DNA from: Halobaculum sp. XH14
GTDB lineage: Archaea; Halobacteriota; Halobacteria; Halobacteriales; Haloferacaceae
DNA: 64,000 nucleotides
Direction: 5' to 3'
Assembly (NCBI RefSeq): GCF_032116555.1
Contig: NZ_CP134949.1
Span: 1,674,001 to 1,738,000 of the forward strand
Position 1 is the first letter of the stretch, and each line of letters opens with the position of its first letter. The notes beneath the pieces are model-generated. The model was not told the DNA's origin, did no database searches, and worked only from the letters and a program-made list of their open reading frames with translations. A program made the position numbers and the translations under genes. Below, piece by piece: positions 53,316 through 62,113 of the stretch.

Positions 53316-54790
53316 GGTACCTCCCGTCCGACGACGACGACGCTGTCGACGTGCCACTCGTCGTTCCGGTGGTCCGCCTCGTTGCGAACCAGCCTGAGCG
53401 CGAAGTCGTCGTGGAACGCGTCCGGGTCGGTGATCGTCGCCGACACCGTGAACTCCTCGCCCTGCGAGTAGGAGTCGAACTCCCTGATCGCCTCCCAGGC
53501 GCCGCCGTCGTCGCGGTACTGGACGTAGAAGTACTCGCCGTCGTACTCCTCCGGGTGGTCGCTCCCGCCGCCGGCTTTCACCCACGCCTCGACGGTCACC
53601 TCGTCGTACGCGCTCGTGTCGTAACTGGCGGCGGTCCGGAGTCCGGACGCGTCGCCGTCGTCGCCGGCGATCGTCGCTGCCGCGCCCTGGTCGCTGTAGA
53701 CTGACTGGGTGAACGTGTCGACTGACCCGATCTCCTGCCACGCGCCGAGGCCGCCCTCGAACCCGTCGTCGAGGAGCGTCGTGACCGTCGGCCCGTCGGC
53801 CGGCGCCAGCGGTTCCACGTCGTCGATCGTCGTCCGCACCGAGACGTCGGGCGTCTCGTACACGAGATCGACGGAGGCGGCGACGATCACCGTCTCGAGG
53901 GACGGCGAGTCGCTCCCGTCGGGGGAGAGGTTCCCGGTGGGAACGGAGCCGTTCACCGCGATCCGGTAGGTTCCCTGCGCGTGCTGTCCACCGTCGAAGG
54001 TCAGGGTGTAGGGACCCGAGACCCCGTCCGCGAACGCGTAGCTGCACCCGCCGCCGACGACGCCGGTTTCGTTGAGCGTCACCGGTATCGAGCCGACGGT
54101 GCAGGTCGACGCGCCGCCGTCGTCGGTCGTCGTCTCGACCACCACGTCGCCGCCGGCGTCCCGATACACCGCCAGCTCCCACCAGTCGTCGGTCGTCGTC
54201 GAACTGGCGTTGAGCTCGAACCGATCGGAGGCGTCGACCTGGTCGACGGTCATCCCGAACGACGTGACGTTCGTCGCGTTCGCGGCGTCGACGAGTGACC
54301 AGCCGGCGTCGCCGTCGACCGACCGGAAGTCCTCCGGAGCGTCCTGCACGATCAGTTGGTCGGTGTCGGAGTCGGTTTCGTTCAGGGACACCTGGATGTA
54401 GGCCGGTTTGCCGTCGGCGACGACCTCCTGGAGCCGCCTGTTGTACGTCGTCAGGTTCCCCCGGAGTTCGGCCGTCCCCACCGAGCCGTCGGTTCCCAGC
54501 ACGCCCATCAGCCGCGCGGTGTCCTGACGGACGGCCTCGATGTAGCCCTCCGCGTCGTGGCTCGCGGCGATGGTACCGCGGTCCGGGACGCTCTCGGTGT
54601 AGATGGTGGCGTTGAACAGGACTGCTACCCCGAGCAGGGCGATGGCGACCGCGACCGCGCCGACCAGCAGGAGTTGGCCACGATCCTGCCGTGTTCGTGG
54701 CCCGCCGTCCTCCTCCGGGCCCGGTTCGGTCCCCGTTTTCCACGACCTCCGCGTCGGTTCGTCCGTCGACGTGCGGCCGCCGTCGGTCAC
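53312..54790 (-). CDS. Pilus-operon surface protein with MAM/CBM-like C-terminal domain
   Basis: A 492-residue protein. After a charged N terminus it has the DRGQLLLVGAVAVAIALLGV pilin-like segment (37-56), an extended beta-rich region with NxT/S sequons, and from about residue 339 a domain starting LLDDGFEGGLGAWQEIG and ending DEWHVDSVVVVG, with the look of MAM or carbohydrate-binding jelly rolls. Such domains bind glycans or other cells. The N-terminal part resembles DUF7261 of haloarchaeal pilus clusters. Translationally coupled to both neighbours. Confidence 0.75.
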   Translation of the reverse strand: MTDGGRTSTDEPTRRSWKTGTEPGPEEDGGPRTRQDRGQLLLVGAVAVAIALLGVAVLFNATIYTESVPDRGTIAASHDAEGYIEAVRQDTARLMGVLGTDGSVGTAELRGNLTTYNRRLQEVVADGKPAYIQVSLNETDSDTDQLIVQDAPEDFRSVDGDAGWSLVDAANATNVTSFGMTVDQVDASDRFELNASSTTTDDWWELAVYRDAGGDVVVETTTDDGGASTCTVGSIPVTLNETGVVGGGCSYAFADGVSGPYTLTFDGGQHAQGTYRIAVNGSVPTGNLSPDGSDSPSLETVIVAASVDLVYETPDVSVRTTIDDVEPLAPADGPTVTTLLDDGFEGGLGAWQEIGSVDTFTQSVYSDQGAAATIAGDDGDASGLRTAASYDTSAYDEVTVEAWVKAGGGSDHPEEYDGEYFYVQYRDDGGAWEAIREFDSYSQGEEFTVSATITDPDAFHDDFALRLVRNEADHRNDEWHVDSVVVVGREVP

Positions 54791-55416
54791 CAGACGACCA
54801 CCCTGATTCGGAGCACGTTGTAGATCGGCCCGTCGGGGTCGACGTCGGGCGCGTAGAAGTTCGACGCCGGGTCGCCGAGCTGGTACGCCTCCGGCCCGGT
54901 GAGCCGCATCCGGTCGTAGACGGTGATGACGAACGACGCCTCCACGGCGTTGCTGGTGGGGTAGCCGCGCCGGACGAGCACCTGCTGGTCCGTCTCCGCC
55001 GGATCGCTGCCCGTCCGGTACTCCACGAACAAGTTGTACGTGAACCCGCGCTGGGTGAACGTCTGGTTCAACATCGCGCCGAACACGCTCGGGGCCGACC
55101 GGGCGTCAGGCGGCGGGTTCGGACCGTAGCCGAACCGGTTGCTGACGTTGTACCCGACGTAGGGGTCCGCGAACAGGCCGCTGCTGGCGTTCCAGTACAG
55201 CGCCGTCGAGGTGAGCGAGCCGTTCGTCCGGGCGGCCGCGAGCGCGTCGTTCGCCTGGACGCGGAGCTGTGCGCGGGTGTCGGCGTCGACGGTCCCCGGG
55301 GTGGTGGGCGTCAGCGCGACCGACTGCACCGACAGCAGGAGCGCGAGCACGACCAGGATCGCCGCCGCCATCCCCTCGAGCGTGTACACCTGTCCGCGGT
55401 CGGTCCCGTCACTCAT
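54787..55416 (-). CDS. Pilin-like pilus-operon protein (DUF7288-like)
   Basis: A 209-residue protein with the N-terminal DRGQVYTLEGMAAAILVVLA segment followed by a longer hydrophobic stretch, a pilin-like anchor. The C-terminal region ends in LRIRVVVW. It overlaps the next gene by four bases (ATGA) and follows the DUF7287-like gene by three bases. Family name from memory; role is inferred from the operon. Confidence 0.75.
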   Translation of the reverse strand: MSDGTDRGQVYTLEGMAAAILVVLALLLSVQSVALTPTTPGTVDADTRAQLRVQANDALAAARTNGSLTSTALYWNASSGLFADPYVGYNVSNRFGYGPNPPPDARSAPSVFGAMLNQTFTQRGFTYNLFVEYRTGSDPAETDQQVLVRRGYPTSNAVEASFVITVYDRMRLTGPEAYQLGDPASNFYAPDVDPDGPIYNVLRIRVVVW

Positions 55417-55419
55417 GGG

Positions 55420-55965
55420 TCACCACGTCCTCACGACGAGCCTGCAGCTCGGTTCGGTCGGCGTCGGCCGGCAGGCCGGGAGCCCGACCGTGATCCGCGT
55501 CGAGGCGGCGACCGGGTGGGAGCCGTAGGGGTCGCCGACGGTCCGCCAGTCCGCCTCGTCGGGCGTCTCGAGCGTGACGTTGATCCGTCTCCTGTCGGGC
55601 AGTTCGTACCGATCGCGGAGGCCGTCGCCGGTCGAAGTGAACTCGTCCGGCCCGGCGACGCCCCCGAACAGGTCGTCGACGAGCGTCTCGTTCAGTTCCG
55701 TCCGGGAGCCCTCGACGGTCACGTCGTGGAGAAGTTCCGTCGTCACGCGCTCGTTGGCGATGGTCGCCGAACGCTCCATCGAGGCCGAGTACGGCGTGAA
55801 CAGCGTCGGGACGAACGCGAAGACGAACGCCGTGGCGAGCAGGAAGACGCTCACGCCGGCCGCGTAATCGAGGAGCAGTTGCCCCCGCTCGTCTCCCCGC
55901 CCTACGGAGCGGGATCGCACGGTTCGGCGGGGCGGACGGGTCACGTCGCCGTCGTCGCCGCTCAT
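55420..55965 (-). CDS. Pilin-like pilus-operon protein (DUF7287-like)
   Basis: A 181-residue protein with a basic N terminus (PPRRTVRSRSVGRG), then ERGQLLLDYAAGVSVFLLAT, again the (D/E)RGQ pattern before the membrane helix, then a domain with four cysteines, two of which are close to the end (LPACRPTPTEPSCRLVVRTW). It overlaps the PilC stop by four bases (ATGA). Pilus assembly or minor pilin role inferred. Confidence 0.75.
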   Translation of the reverse strand: MSGDDGDVTRPPRRTVRSRSVGRGDERGQLLLDYAAGVSVFLLATAFVFAFVPTLFTPYSASMERSATIANERVTTELLHDVTVEGSRTELNETLVDDLFGGVAGPDEFTSTGDGLRDRYELPDRRRINVTLETPDEADWRTVGDPYGSHPVAASTRITVGLPACRPTPTEPSCRLVVRTW

Positions 55966-57995
55966 GCGACCACCACCCAGACGGCGAGCGCGAGCGTCAT
56001 CAGGACGACGACGAACTTCACGCCCGAGACGATCTTCGCGTCCCGGATGTAGCCGCTGATGAACCCGGAGATGATGGCCTGAAGGGTGACCGCGTGGAAG
56101 AACAGCAGCGAGAGCATGTCGGGGTCGATGTTGCCCCCGAAGCTGAGCCCGCCGGCCTGCGCCCCGCCACCGTTCCCGCTGGCCTGGTCGGTGAGCCCCG
56201 CCATGACGTCGATGAACTGCGTCTGGAGGATGGCCATCACGCCGAGCAGGGTGACGTACGTCATCAGGATGATGGCGACCTGCATCCGCGCCCTCGACTT
56301 CCGCTCCCGGTCGATGTCGTCCTGGTTCTCGGACGCCTGCGCGGCCGTCGTCAGCACGTCGGTGATCTGGCTCGACGCCTCCTGTGCCTCCGAGATGAGC
56401 TTGATCGTCCGCGCCAGCCGGGGGATGTGGTACTCGTTGTTGAACTCGACGAGCGCCTCCCTGACGCTCGTGCCGTAGTTCACCTTCGCGTACATCACCT
56501 CGAACTCGTCGGCGAGCCGTCCCGAGGACGTCTCGGCGACCGTCTCCATCGACTCCAGCAGCGTCTGGCCGGTGTCGTTCGCCGAGGAGAGCTTCCGGAG
56601 GCTCTCGGAGAGCTTCCCCGTGATGCCGGCGCGCCGCCGGACGTTCCAGAAGTTGAACACGGCGAGGGGAAGACAGACGACGTACATCGGCAGGTAGACG
56701 AGCAGGAACGTTCCCCAGATCGGGTTGTCGATCAGGCGGTCGTACGACAGGGGTGCCCGACCGGACGCGACGCCGATTCCGACCAGCACGAGCGCGGCAG
56801 GCACGGTCAGCGCGAGCGTGTACGGCGGGTTGTCCCGGAAGAAGACGTGCGGGGCGGACAACAGCCGTTTCGTCCGGAAGTTGCCCTCGCGGCTCTTGAT
56901 GCGGTCGAACAGTCCGTACGAGCCGACGAACGACTCGACGAGCCCGAGGTGGACCAGCCCGCCGCGCTGGCTCTGGGCGAACTGCTCGTCGACGCCGTCC
57001 GGGTCGAGGTAGCCGTCGCCGACCTCGTCCTGTTTGACCGTCGAGACCAGCACGAGAAAGCCCACGCCGATCAGCGGCGTGAGGAGATACACCGTCGCGT
57101 ACAGCAGGCGGTCCTGGCTCTGGCCCAGCATCGACATGATGACGAGAATGATGATGAGCAGTAGCGGGAACAGCGAGAGCGTCATGTACATCTCGCCGAA
57201 CAGTTCCAGCGTCTCCAGGGTCAGTTGCTGCTGCTGTTTCGCGGTTCGGAGGTGTTTCTCCTTCTTGTCCTTCAGGAACCGCTCCATGTCGCCCCCCGAG
57301 TTGATGATCGAGAGCATGTCCGTCAGGAACTGTGAGAGTTCGTCGCTCGGGGTTTCTGCGGCCTGCTCGCGGACCGCGTTCCGGTAGTCGGTCCCGAAGT
57401 ACTCCGTCTCCTGGACGATGCTCTGGAACTCCTTTGCGACCTCGCCGTAGGTGTCCTCGGCCTGGGCCATCGACTCGAGGATCTCGAGCTGGTTGAGCCC
57501 GCCGACCGAGAGCGCGTACATGAACGACACCGAGTCCGAGAGCAGCATCTCGATCTCCCGCTCCCGGGCGCTCGCCCGCTGGTACGGGATCGCCAGCAGC
57601 GTCCCGAACCCGCTCACGAAGCCCAGCGTCCCGAAGAACAGGCCGCTCAACAGCACCCCTAGGGGCATCTTGAGGCTGTCGAGCAACGCGGCGTTTTCGG
57701 CCGAGGAGACGGGGATTCCGAGCCCGACGCTTTCGGCCGAGAGGACCCCGAACGCGAACAGCACCCAGCCCAGCAGCATGCCCACGATCCACAGCGCCAG
57801 ACCGACGAGGACGCCGACACCGAGCGCGCGGGAGACGTACAGTTCGACCGGCCGGTTCATCCGGGCTTCGGTCAGCTTCTCCTCGATGCCGGCGACGAAG
57901 TCGCCGTGCTCGTCGAACAGCCGCCTGAACAGCGGGTAGAACGCGTCCGCGAACCCCCGCGCGTCGCCGAAGCCGTCGCCGGTGTCCAGGCTCAT
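55962..57995 (-). CDS. pilC: Type IV pilus platform protein PilC (T2SS-F/TadC type)
   Basis: A 677-residue membrane platform with two T2SSF-type domains, each ending in membrane helices: the first includes ILLVIMSMLG-type segments (here LLLIIILVIMSMLGQSQD) and the second ends with AIISGFISGYIRDAKI and FVVVLMTLALAVWVVV. It works with the PilB ATPase to extrude pilins. Its ATG comes directly after the PilB TAG, so they are coupled. Length is that of archaeal PilC, longer than bacterial PilC. Confidence 0.92.
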   Translation of the reverse strand: MSLDTGDGFGDARGFADAFYPLFRRLFDEHGDFVAGIEEKLTEARMNRPVELYVSRALGVGVLVGLALWIVGMLLGWVLFAFGVLSAESVGLGIPVSSAENAALLDSLKMPLGVLLSGLFFGTLGFVSGFGTLLAIPYQRASAREREIEMLLSDSVSFMYALSVGGLNQLEILESMAQAEDTYGEVAKEFQSIVQETEYFGTDYRNAVREQAAETPSDELSQFLTDMLSIINSGGDMERFLKDKKEKHLRTAKQQQQLTLETLELFGEMYMTLSLFPLLLIIILVIMSMLGQSQDRLLYATVYLLTPLIGVGFLVLVSTVKQDEVGDGYLDPDGVDEQFAQSQRGGLVHLGLVESFVGSYGLFDRIKSREGNFRTKRLLSAPHVFFRDNPPYTLALTVPAALVLVGIGVASGRAPLSYDRLIDNPIWGTFLLVYLPMYVVCLPLAVFNFWNVRRRAGITGKLSESLRKLSSANDTGQTLLESMETVAETSSGRLADEFEVMYAKVNYGTSVREALVEFNNEYHIPRLARTIKLISEAQEASSQITDVLTTAAQASENQDDIDRERKSRARMQVAIILMTYVTLLGVMAILQTQFIDVMAGLTDQASGNGGGAQAGGLSFGGNIDPDMLSLLFFHAVTLQAIISGFISGYIRDAKIVSGVKFVVVLMTLALAVWVVVA

Positions 57996-60900
57996 CTACC
58001 CATCCTCCGGGTTCTCGACCTCGCCGAACCCCCAGTCGTCGATCTCGTCGTCGGATACCCCGTCGACCTCGTCACTGCCGTCCCGGTCACCGTCGTCCTG
58101 ATCGCTGCCGTCCTCGTCACCGTCGGCCGAGTCCGGTTCGTCCCCGTCCGGGTCGACCGGGTTCGAGTCCTCACCCGACTCGATCCCGTTCGGATCCTCA
58201 CGCGATTCGACTTCCTTCGAGCCCCCGGAATCGACGTCGTCGTCGAACTGATCGACGGCGTCGAACGGATCCGCGGTCGACTCCGAAACCGTCCCGTCGC
58301 CGGACGGATCCCCGTCGTCCGGCTCGTCGTCGAACGCTGATGGCCGGGCAGTCGGGTCCGCGTCCACCGCATCGCTCGCGTCGATGTCCGGCTCCGGTCG
58401 CACGTCCCGCAGCGCCGAGAGCACGCTGTCCGGCTCCGCGCCCCGGTACTCCGCCAGGAGGTCCTCCGCGCGGTCGAGCACGTCCTCGGCCTCCGCGGCG
58501 GTCCGCTCGTCCGGCTCGGGGCGGGGGACCATCTCCTCCTTGTCGGCGTCGACGTCGATGAGCACCGACTCCATCTCGCGGAGGTCCTCCAGGCTCTCCT
58601 CGAGCCCCTCGTCGGCCATCAGCGCGAGGATCGTCTCGGGGTCGTTGATGAACGCCTGGAGCGTCGCCGCGACCTGCGTGTACGTGTTCAGGCCGCGGTC
58701 GATGAGGTACGCGAGCACCGCACGCCGCTGGAGGAGCTCCTCCTGAAGCGTCTCGTGGGACCAGCCCCGGTCGAAGGCGATCTCCTCGAGGGTGTTCGAC
58801 TCGCCCATCTTCAGGAAGTTGTCCGTCTCGGCCTGCCACTGGTAGACGTCCTGGACGTTGATCTCGTCGTTCTCGGCGTCGTAGTGGTTGATCTCGGTGA
58901 GCGACTTGTTCCGGCGGACCTTCCGGCCCTGCACCCGGGTCGACGTCTGGATGGAGACGAGATCCAGCGCCGTGAACATCGTCTTCGAGACGTTGATCGG
59001 GTCCGTGGTGAACCGCTTCAGCACCTCGCCGACGCTGTCGGCGTGGAACGTGGTGTAGGTCGTGTGCCCGGTCGACATGACCTGAAACAGCGTCCGGCCC
59101 TCCTCGCCACGGATCTCGCCCATCACGATGTAGTCGGGGCGCTGGCGGAGCGCGGCCTCCAGCAGGTCGAACTCGTCGACGTCGCCCTTGTCGTCCTCGG
59201 AGAACGAGGGACGGGTGACCGACGCGATCCAGTTGCGCTGGGGCAGTTCGACCTCGCGGGTGTCCTCGATGGAGACGATCTTCGAGTTCGACGGGATGAA
59301 CAGCGAGACGGCGTTCAGGCTCGTGGTCTTGCCGGACGCGGTGCCGCCGGCGAAGATCAGGCTCTTGTGGTTCTCGATGCAGAGCCAGAGGAACGCCATC
59401 TCGTCCAGCGAGAACGTCGTCCAGTTGATCAGGTCGATCGGCGTGAACGGGACGTCCTTGAACTGCCGGATGGTGTAGTTCGTCCCGTGATCGGACACCT
59501 CCTTGCCGAGCGTGAGCTGGGCGCGGGAGCCGTCCGGCAGCGTCGCGTCGACCTGCGGGCGCCGCTTCGAGATCCCCTTCCCCGAGCGCTGGGCGAGTTT
59601 GACGACGAAGTCGTCGAGTTCGGCCGTCCCGTGGTAGACGTTCGAGATGATCTGCTCGTAATCGGAGTGGTAGACGAAGACGGGGCTCTCGTAGCCGTCA
59701 CAGGAGATGTCCTCGACGTTGATGTCGTGTTTGATGCCGTCGATGCGTTCGTAGCCGATGAAGTCGCGTTCGAGGTAGTAGAGGAGCTTTCGCACCGTGT
59801 ACTCCGTGAGCGTCTCCGGGTCCTCCGCGATGACCGCCGGCTCGGGCCGCGCCGCGATCCCCTCGATCTCCCCCTCGGTGACCGGCTCATCGAACCCCAG
59901 CGCGCGGACGAGTCGCCCGGCGGCGCCGTCGTCCGGGTCGATGCCGAGCGCGTCGGCGAGTTTGTTCCCGAGCCCCTCGCTCTCCTCGCGTCGGTAGAGG
60001 TCGTACCTGTCGAGCAGGTCGTACGTCTCCTCGCGGATGACCTCCTTCCTGTGGGCCTCGTCGCTCGCAACGCCGCCCTCGTCGGCGTACTTGATCGCCG
60101 AGCGCAGTTTCCCCTCCAGGAACTCGGTGAGGTCGTCCTCGATGGGGTTGCGGTACGGCTCGACGACGTAGTACTTCTTCTCGTTCTCCTTGGTCGAGTG
60201 GAACAGGACGACGAACGAGTACGGCTCGTTCACCCAGTAGCGCTCCTCCTCGCGGAAGTGGGTCTTCTTCGCCATCGGGACGGCCTTCTCCAGGTCGTAC
60301 CGGTTCGCGATCGTCGTCCGACCGTCGGCCCGCGAGAAGAACTCGTCCTCGTCGACGTCCTCGTTCACGTCGACCGTCCGCTCGTCGACCAGGTCGTCGA
60401 GTTCCGGCGCGCGCCCGCTCAGGTGTCCGAGCGTCTCCTCGATGGCGTCCGGGTCGAACCCGAGCGCGTCCGTCCTGTCCTCGTGGGTGAACGCGAGCGG
60501 TTCGCCCTCGTCGTCGGTCGGCGGCTCACCCTCCTCGTCCAGAAAGTACTCCTCGCGGTAGTCCTCCCAGGTGTAGAAGTCCTTGACGACGGGCGTGTCG
60601 TCGTAGCCGATGAGCGCGGACTGGTCGGTGATCCGGCCGGCGATCTCGGCCCCCGCCGCGAACCGACCCGGCAACGCGTCCGGATCGTCGCCGAGGAACT
60701 CGGCGGGGTCGAGCCCGACCGCGCGAACGTCGTCGGCGGTGATCGGCCGACGGTCCGGCTCCCGTTCGGAATCAGCGTCCCCGGTTCCATCGTCCGCCGC
60801 CCCACCGTCTCCGACGTCCTCCCGTTCGTCGGGGTCGATTCGTGCCCGCTCGTCCAGCCGGTCCGCCTCGGTCTCGTACCCCAGTTCCCGCAGTAGATCG

Positions 60901-61010
60901 GCCCAGGAGTAGCGTCCGGCGACGACCCGCGGTTCCCCCCGAAGCGACGCCGGCCCGCCGGATTCCTCGAATCCGGTCCCCGGCGTCGCGTCCGCGTCGT
61001 CGGTGGCCAT
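57996..61010 (-). CDS. pilB: Type IV pilus assembly ATPase PilB
   Basis: A 1004-residue secretion ATPase. Walker A GGTASGKTT is at 555-563, the Asp box at IEDTREVEL (from 581), Walker B IVMGEIRGEE (from 628) and the His box STGHTTYTTFHADS (646-659). The first 400 residues carry an N-terminal domain with alternating acidic stretches, and the last 180 residues (from about 825) are a long acidic low-complexity tail ending DDWGFGEVENPEDG. Start ATG at MATDDAD, with an ATTTAAC promoter 26-32 bases upstream. It is the first gene of the pilus operon. Confidence 0.95.
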   Translation of the reverse strand: MATDDADATPGTGFEESGGPASLRGEPRVVAGRYSWADLLRELGYETEADRLDERARIDPDEREDVGDGGAADDGTGDADSEREPDRRPITADDVRAVGLDPAEFLGDDPDALPGRFAAGAEIAGRITDQSALIGYDDTPVVKDFYTWEDYREEYFLDEEGEPPTDDEGEPLAFTHEDRTDALGFDPDAIEETLGHLSGRAPELDDLVDERTVDVNEDVDEDEFFSRADGRTTIANRYDLEKAVPMAKKTHFREEERYWVNEPYSFVVLFHSTKENEKKYYVVEPYRNPIEDDLTEFLEGKLRSAIKYADEGGVASDEAHRKEVIREETYDLLDRYDLYRREESEGLGNKLADALGIDPDDGAAGRLVRALGFDEPVTEGEIEGIAARPEPAVIAEDPETLTEYTVRKLLYYLERDFIGYERIDGIKHDINVEDISCDGYESPVFVYHSDYEQIISNVYHGTAELDDFVVKLAQRSGKGISKRRPQVDATLPDGSRAQLTLGKEVSDHGTNYTIRQFKDVPFTPIDLINWTTFSLDEMAFLWLCIENHKSLIFAGGTASGKTTSLNAVSLFIPSNSKIVSIEDTREVELPQRNWIASVTRPSFSEDDKGDVDEFDLLEAALRQRPDYIVMGEIRGEEGRTLFQVMSTGHTTYTTFHADSVGEVLKRFTTDPINVSKTMFTALDLVSIQTSTRVQGRKVRRNKSLTEINHYDAENDEINVQDVYQWQAETDNFLKMGESNTLEEIAFDRGWSHETLQEELLQRRAVLAYLIDRGLNTYTQVAATLQAFINDPETILALMADEGLEESLEDLREMESVLIDVDADKEEMVPRPEPDERTAAEAEDVLDRAEDLLAEYRGAEPDSVLSALRDVRPEPDIDASDAVDADPTARPSAFDDEPDDGDPSGDGTVSESTADPFDAVDQFDDDVDSGGSKEVESREDPNGIESGEDSNPVDPDGDEPDSADGDEDGSDQDDGDRDGSDEVDGVSDDEIDDWGFGEVENPEDG

Positions 61011-61035
61011 ACCACGCCTCACAATCGGAGGTGAA

Positions 61036-61042
61036 GTTAAAT
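61036..61042 (-). promoter_or_regulatory. TATA box of the pilB operon
   Basis: ATTTAAC on the minus strand lies 26-32 bases before the pilB ATG. Confidence 0.55.
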
Positions 61043-61331
61043 GCACCCCCGAAATATCGTTTTCGAGAACGGGAATATTGGACAGCTAACAGGACTCTCT
61101 CGTGAAATTTCGCCACCCCTTCTTTGGATACAAATTCGCCAGTTGGGGGCGGTCTCTCACCCGATTCTGCCGGTCGAGCCGACGTTGAAAGAATATCCGT
61201 CGGCCGAGTGCCGGTCACTGGAGGGGTGGGGAGCGACGTCCATCGACTTCGCTTCCCACACCACCTCCTCAGTACGAACGACGGCACGGCTCCTCGCACT
61301 CCGAGCGCCCCCGAGGTCTCGTCTACCTCGT

Positions 61332-61345
61332 AATCCCGTCACGCC
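61332..61345. repeat. 14-base inverted copy of the tRNA-Arg 3' end
   Basis: AATCCCGTCACGCC on the plus strand is the exact reverse complement of 61377-61390 (GGCGTGACGGGATT), the plus-strand bases of the T-stem/acceptor 3' half of tRNA-Arg. The spacer is 31 bases. The copy extends with one gap to TCG before AATCCCG, as in the tRNA T loop. Confidence 0.85.
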
Positions 61346-61374
61346 GGTTCGCTCGCCGCTCCGTTCCTCGCTAT

Positions 61375-61447
61375 CGGGCGTGACGGGATTCGAACCCGCG
61401 ATCTAGAGGTTAGGAACCTCTCGCCGTATCCGCTTGGCCACACGCCC
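61375..61447 (-). tRNA. tRNA-Arg (CCT anticodon)
   Basis: A 73-nt tRNA: acceptor GGGCGTG/CACGCCC, discriminator G, anticodon stem AGAGG/CCTCT with loop TTCCTAA (anticodon CCT at 61412-61414), T arm GCGGG-TTCGAAT-CCCGT. No intron and no encoded CCA. It reads AGG codons. Confidence 0.96.
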
Positions 61448-61504
61448 CGCTCGAAGCGTGCGGGTGGCCGGTAGAAAAACGGTGCGGAGCGGGCGGATGC
61501 CGAT

Positions 61505-61786
61505 TCAGGCCGATTCCGTCTCGGTCGTCGACTCCGTGTCGTCCGCCGCGTCGGCCGCGCTGGCCTCGTCGGCCGTGTCGTCGACGCCGGTCGCTCCCTC
61601 CTGCATGTCCTGCAGTTCGTCCTCGATCTCCTCGCGGCCCTTCTTGAACTCGCCCATCGCCTGTCCCGTCGACCGGGCCAGTTTGGGGATCTTGTTCGCG
61701 CCGAACAGCAGGACGAGCACGAGGAGAATGATGAGCATCTCCGGCCCGCCGGGGATCGCACCGAACAGGGGTACTGTAGTCAGCAT
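61505..61786 (-). CDS. tatA: Sec-independent translocase TatA
   Basis: A 93-residue TatA: a short N terminus, the membrane helix LIILLVLVLLFGANKIPKLA with the FG hinge, the amphipathic helix STGQAMGEFKKGREE and an acidic Ser/Thr/Ala tail. It forms the pore component for Tat export, used widely in haloarchaea. An exact Shine-Dalgarno GGAGGT lies 4 bases before the ATG, in contrast to most leaderless genes here. Confidence 0.93.
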   Translation of the reverse strand: MLTTVPLFGAIPGGPEMLIILLVLVLLFGANKIPKLARSTGQAMGEFKKGREEIEDELQDMQEGATGVDDTADEASAADAADDTESTTETESA

Positions 61787-62113
61787 CTCTACCTCCGGCT
61801 AGCCCGGTGGCGACTATAGGCTTTTTGCTCCGCTCAGGTCGAGACGCCCGCGAGACGGCCGTCCGAATCACTGCCCCGAGTTTGCCGCCCGCGTCTCGGC
61901 GCACGGCCGCCCACGCCAGCCACCCAGAAGCCGAACCGTGGTGACTGGTTGGTTACCATCGCCGAGTAACCGGAGCGTACCGGGGGCAGTGAGCGGGGAG
62001 CGACACCCCGTCGCACGCGATCCGACCGCGACGTCCTGGATGACGAGACGACACCTGTCAACCGGTGGCACGACGGGCGAGCGTTTTTGCGCGACGGTCC
62101 CTACTGCCGAGGT
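61787..62113. other. 327-base divergent region between tatA and the HD gene
   Basis: Contains the tatA Shine-Dalgarno (GGAGGT, 61791-61796) and a CCTATAG box (minus strand, about 61814-61820), plus a GTTTTTGC box about 25-32 bases before the HD gene. Nothing else is recognised. Confidence 0.5.
61791..61796 (-). promoter_or_regulatory. Shine-Dalgarno of tatA
   Basis: GGAGGT on the minus strand, 4-5 bases from the ATG; an exact match to the 16S rRNA anti-SD. Confidence 0.75.

Larger units (their letters stand above)
61011..61374. other. 364-base region upstream of pilB, next to tRNA-Arg
   Basis: No gene is convincing. The first 70 bases before pilB are AT-rich for this genome, including ATTTAAC (promoter) and the imperfect repeat AATATC...GAATATT around GTTTTCGAGAAC. 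Nearer the tRNA lies a perfect 14-base inverted repeat of the tRNA 3' end. The middle (61100-61320) shows nothing recognisable. Confidence 0.5.

Noticed and set aside
50457-61010. Possibility that the pilus locus is an archaellum or type II secretion operon
   Set aside because: No archaellum accessory genes (FlaF, FlaG, FlaH-like) and no secretin-type genes; PilB/PilC with small (D/E)RG proteins fits pili.
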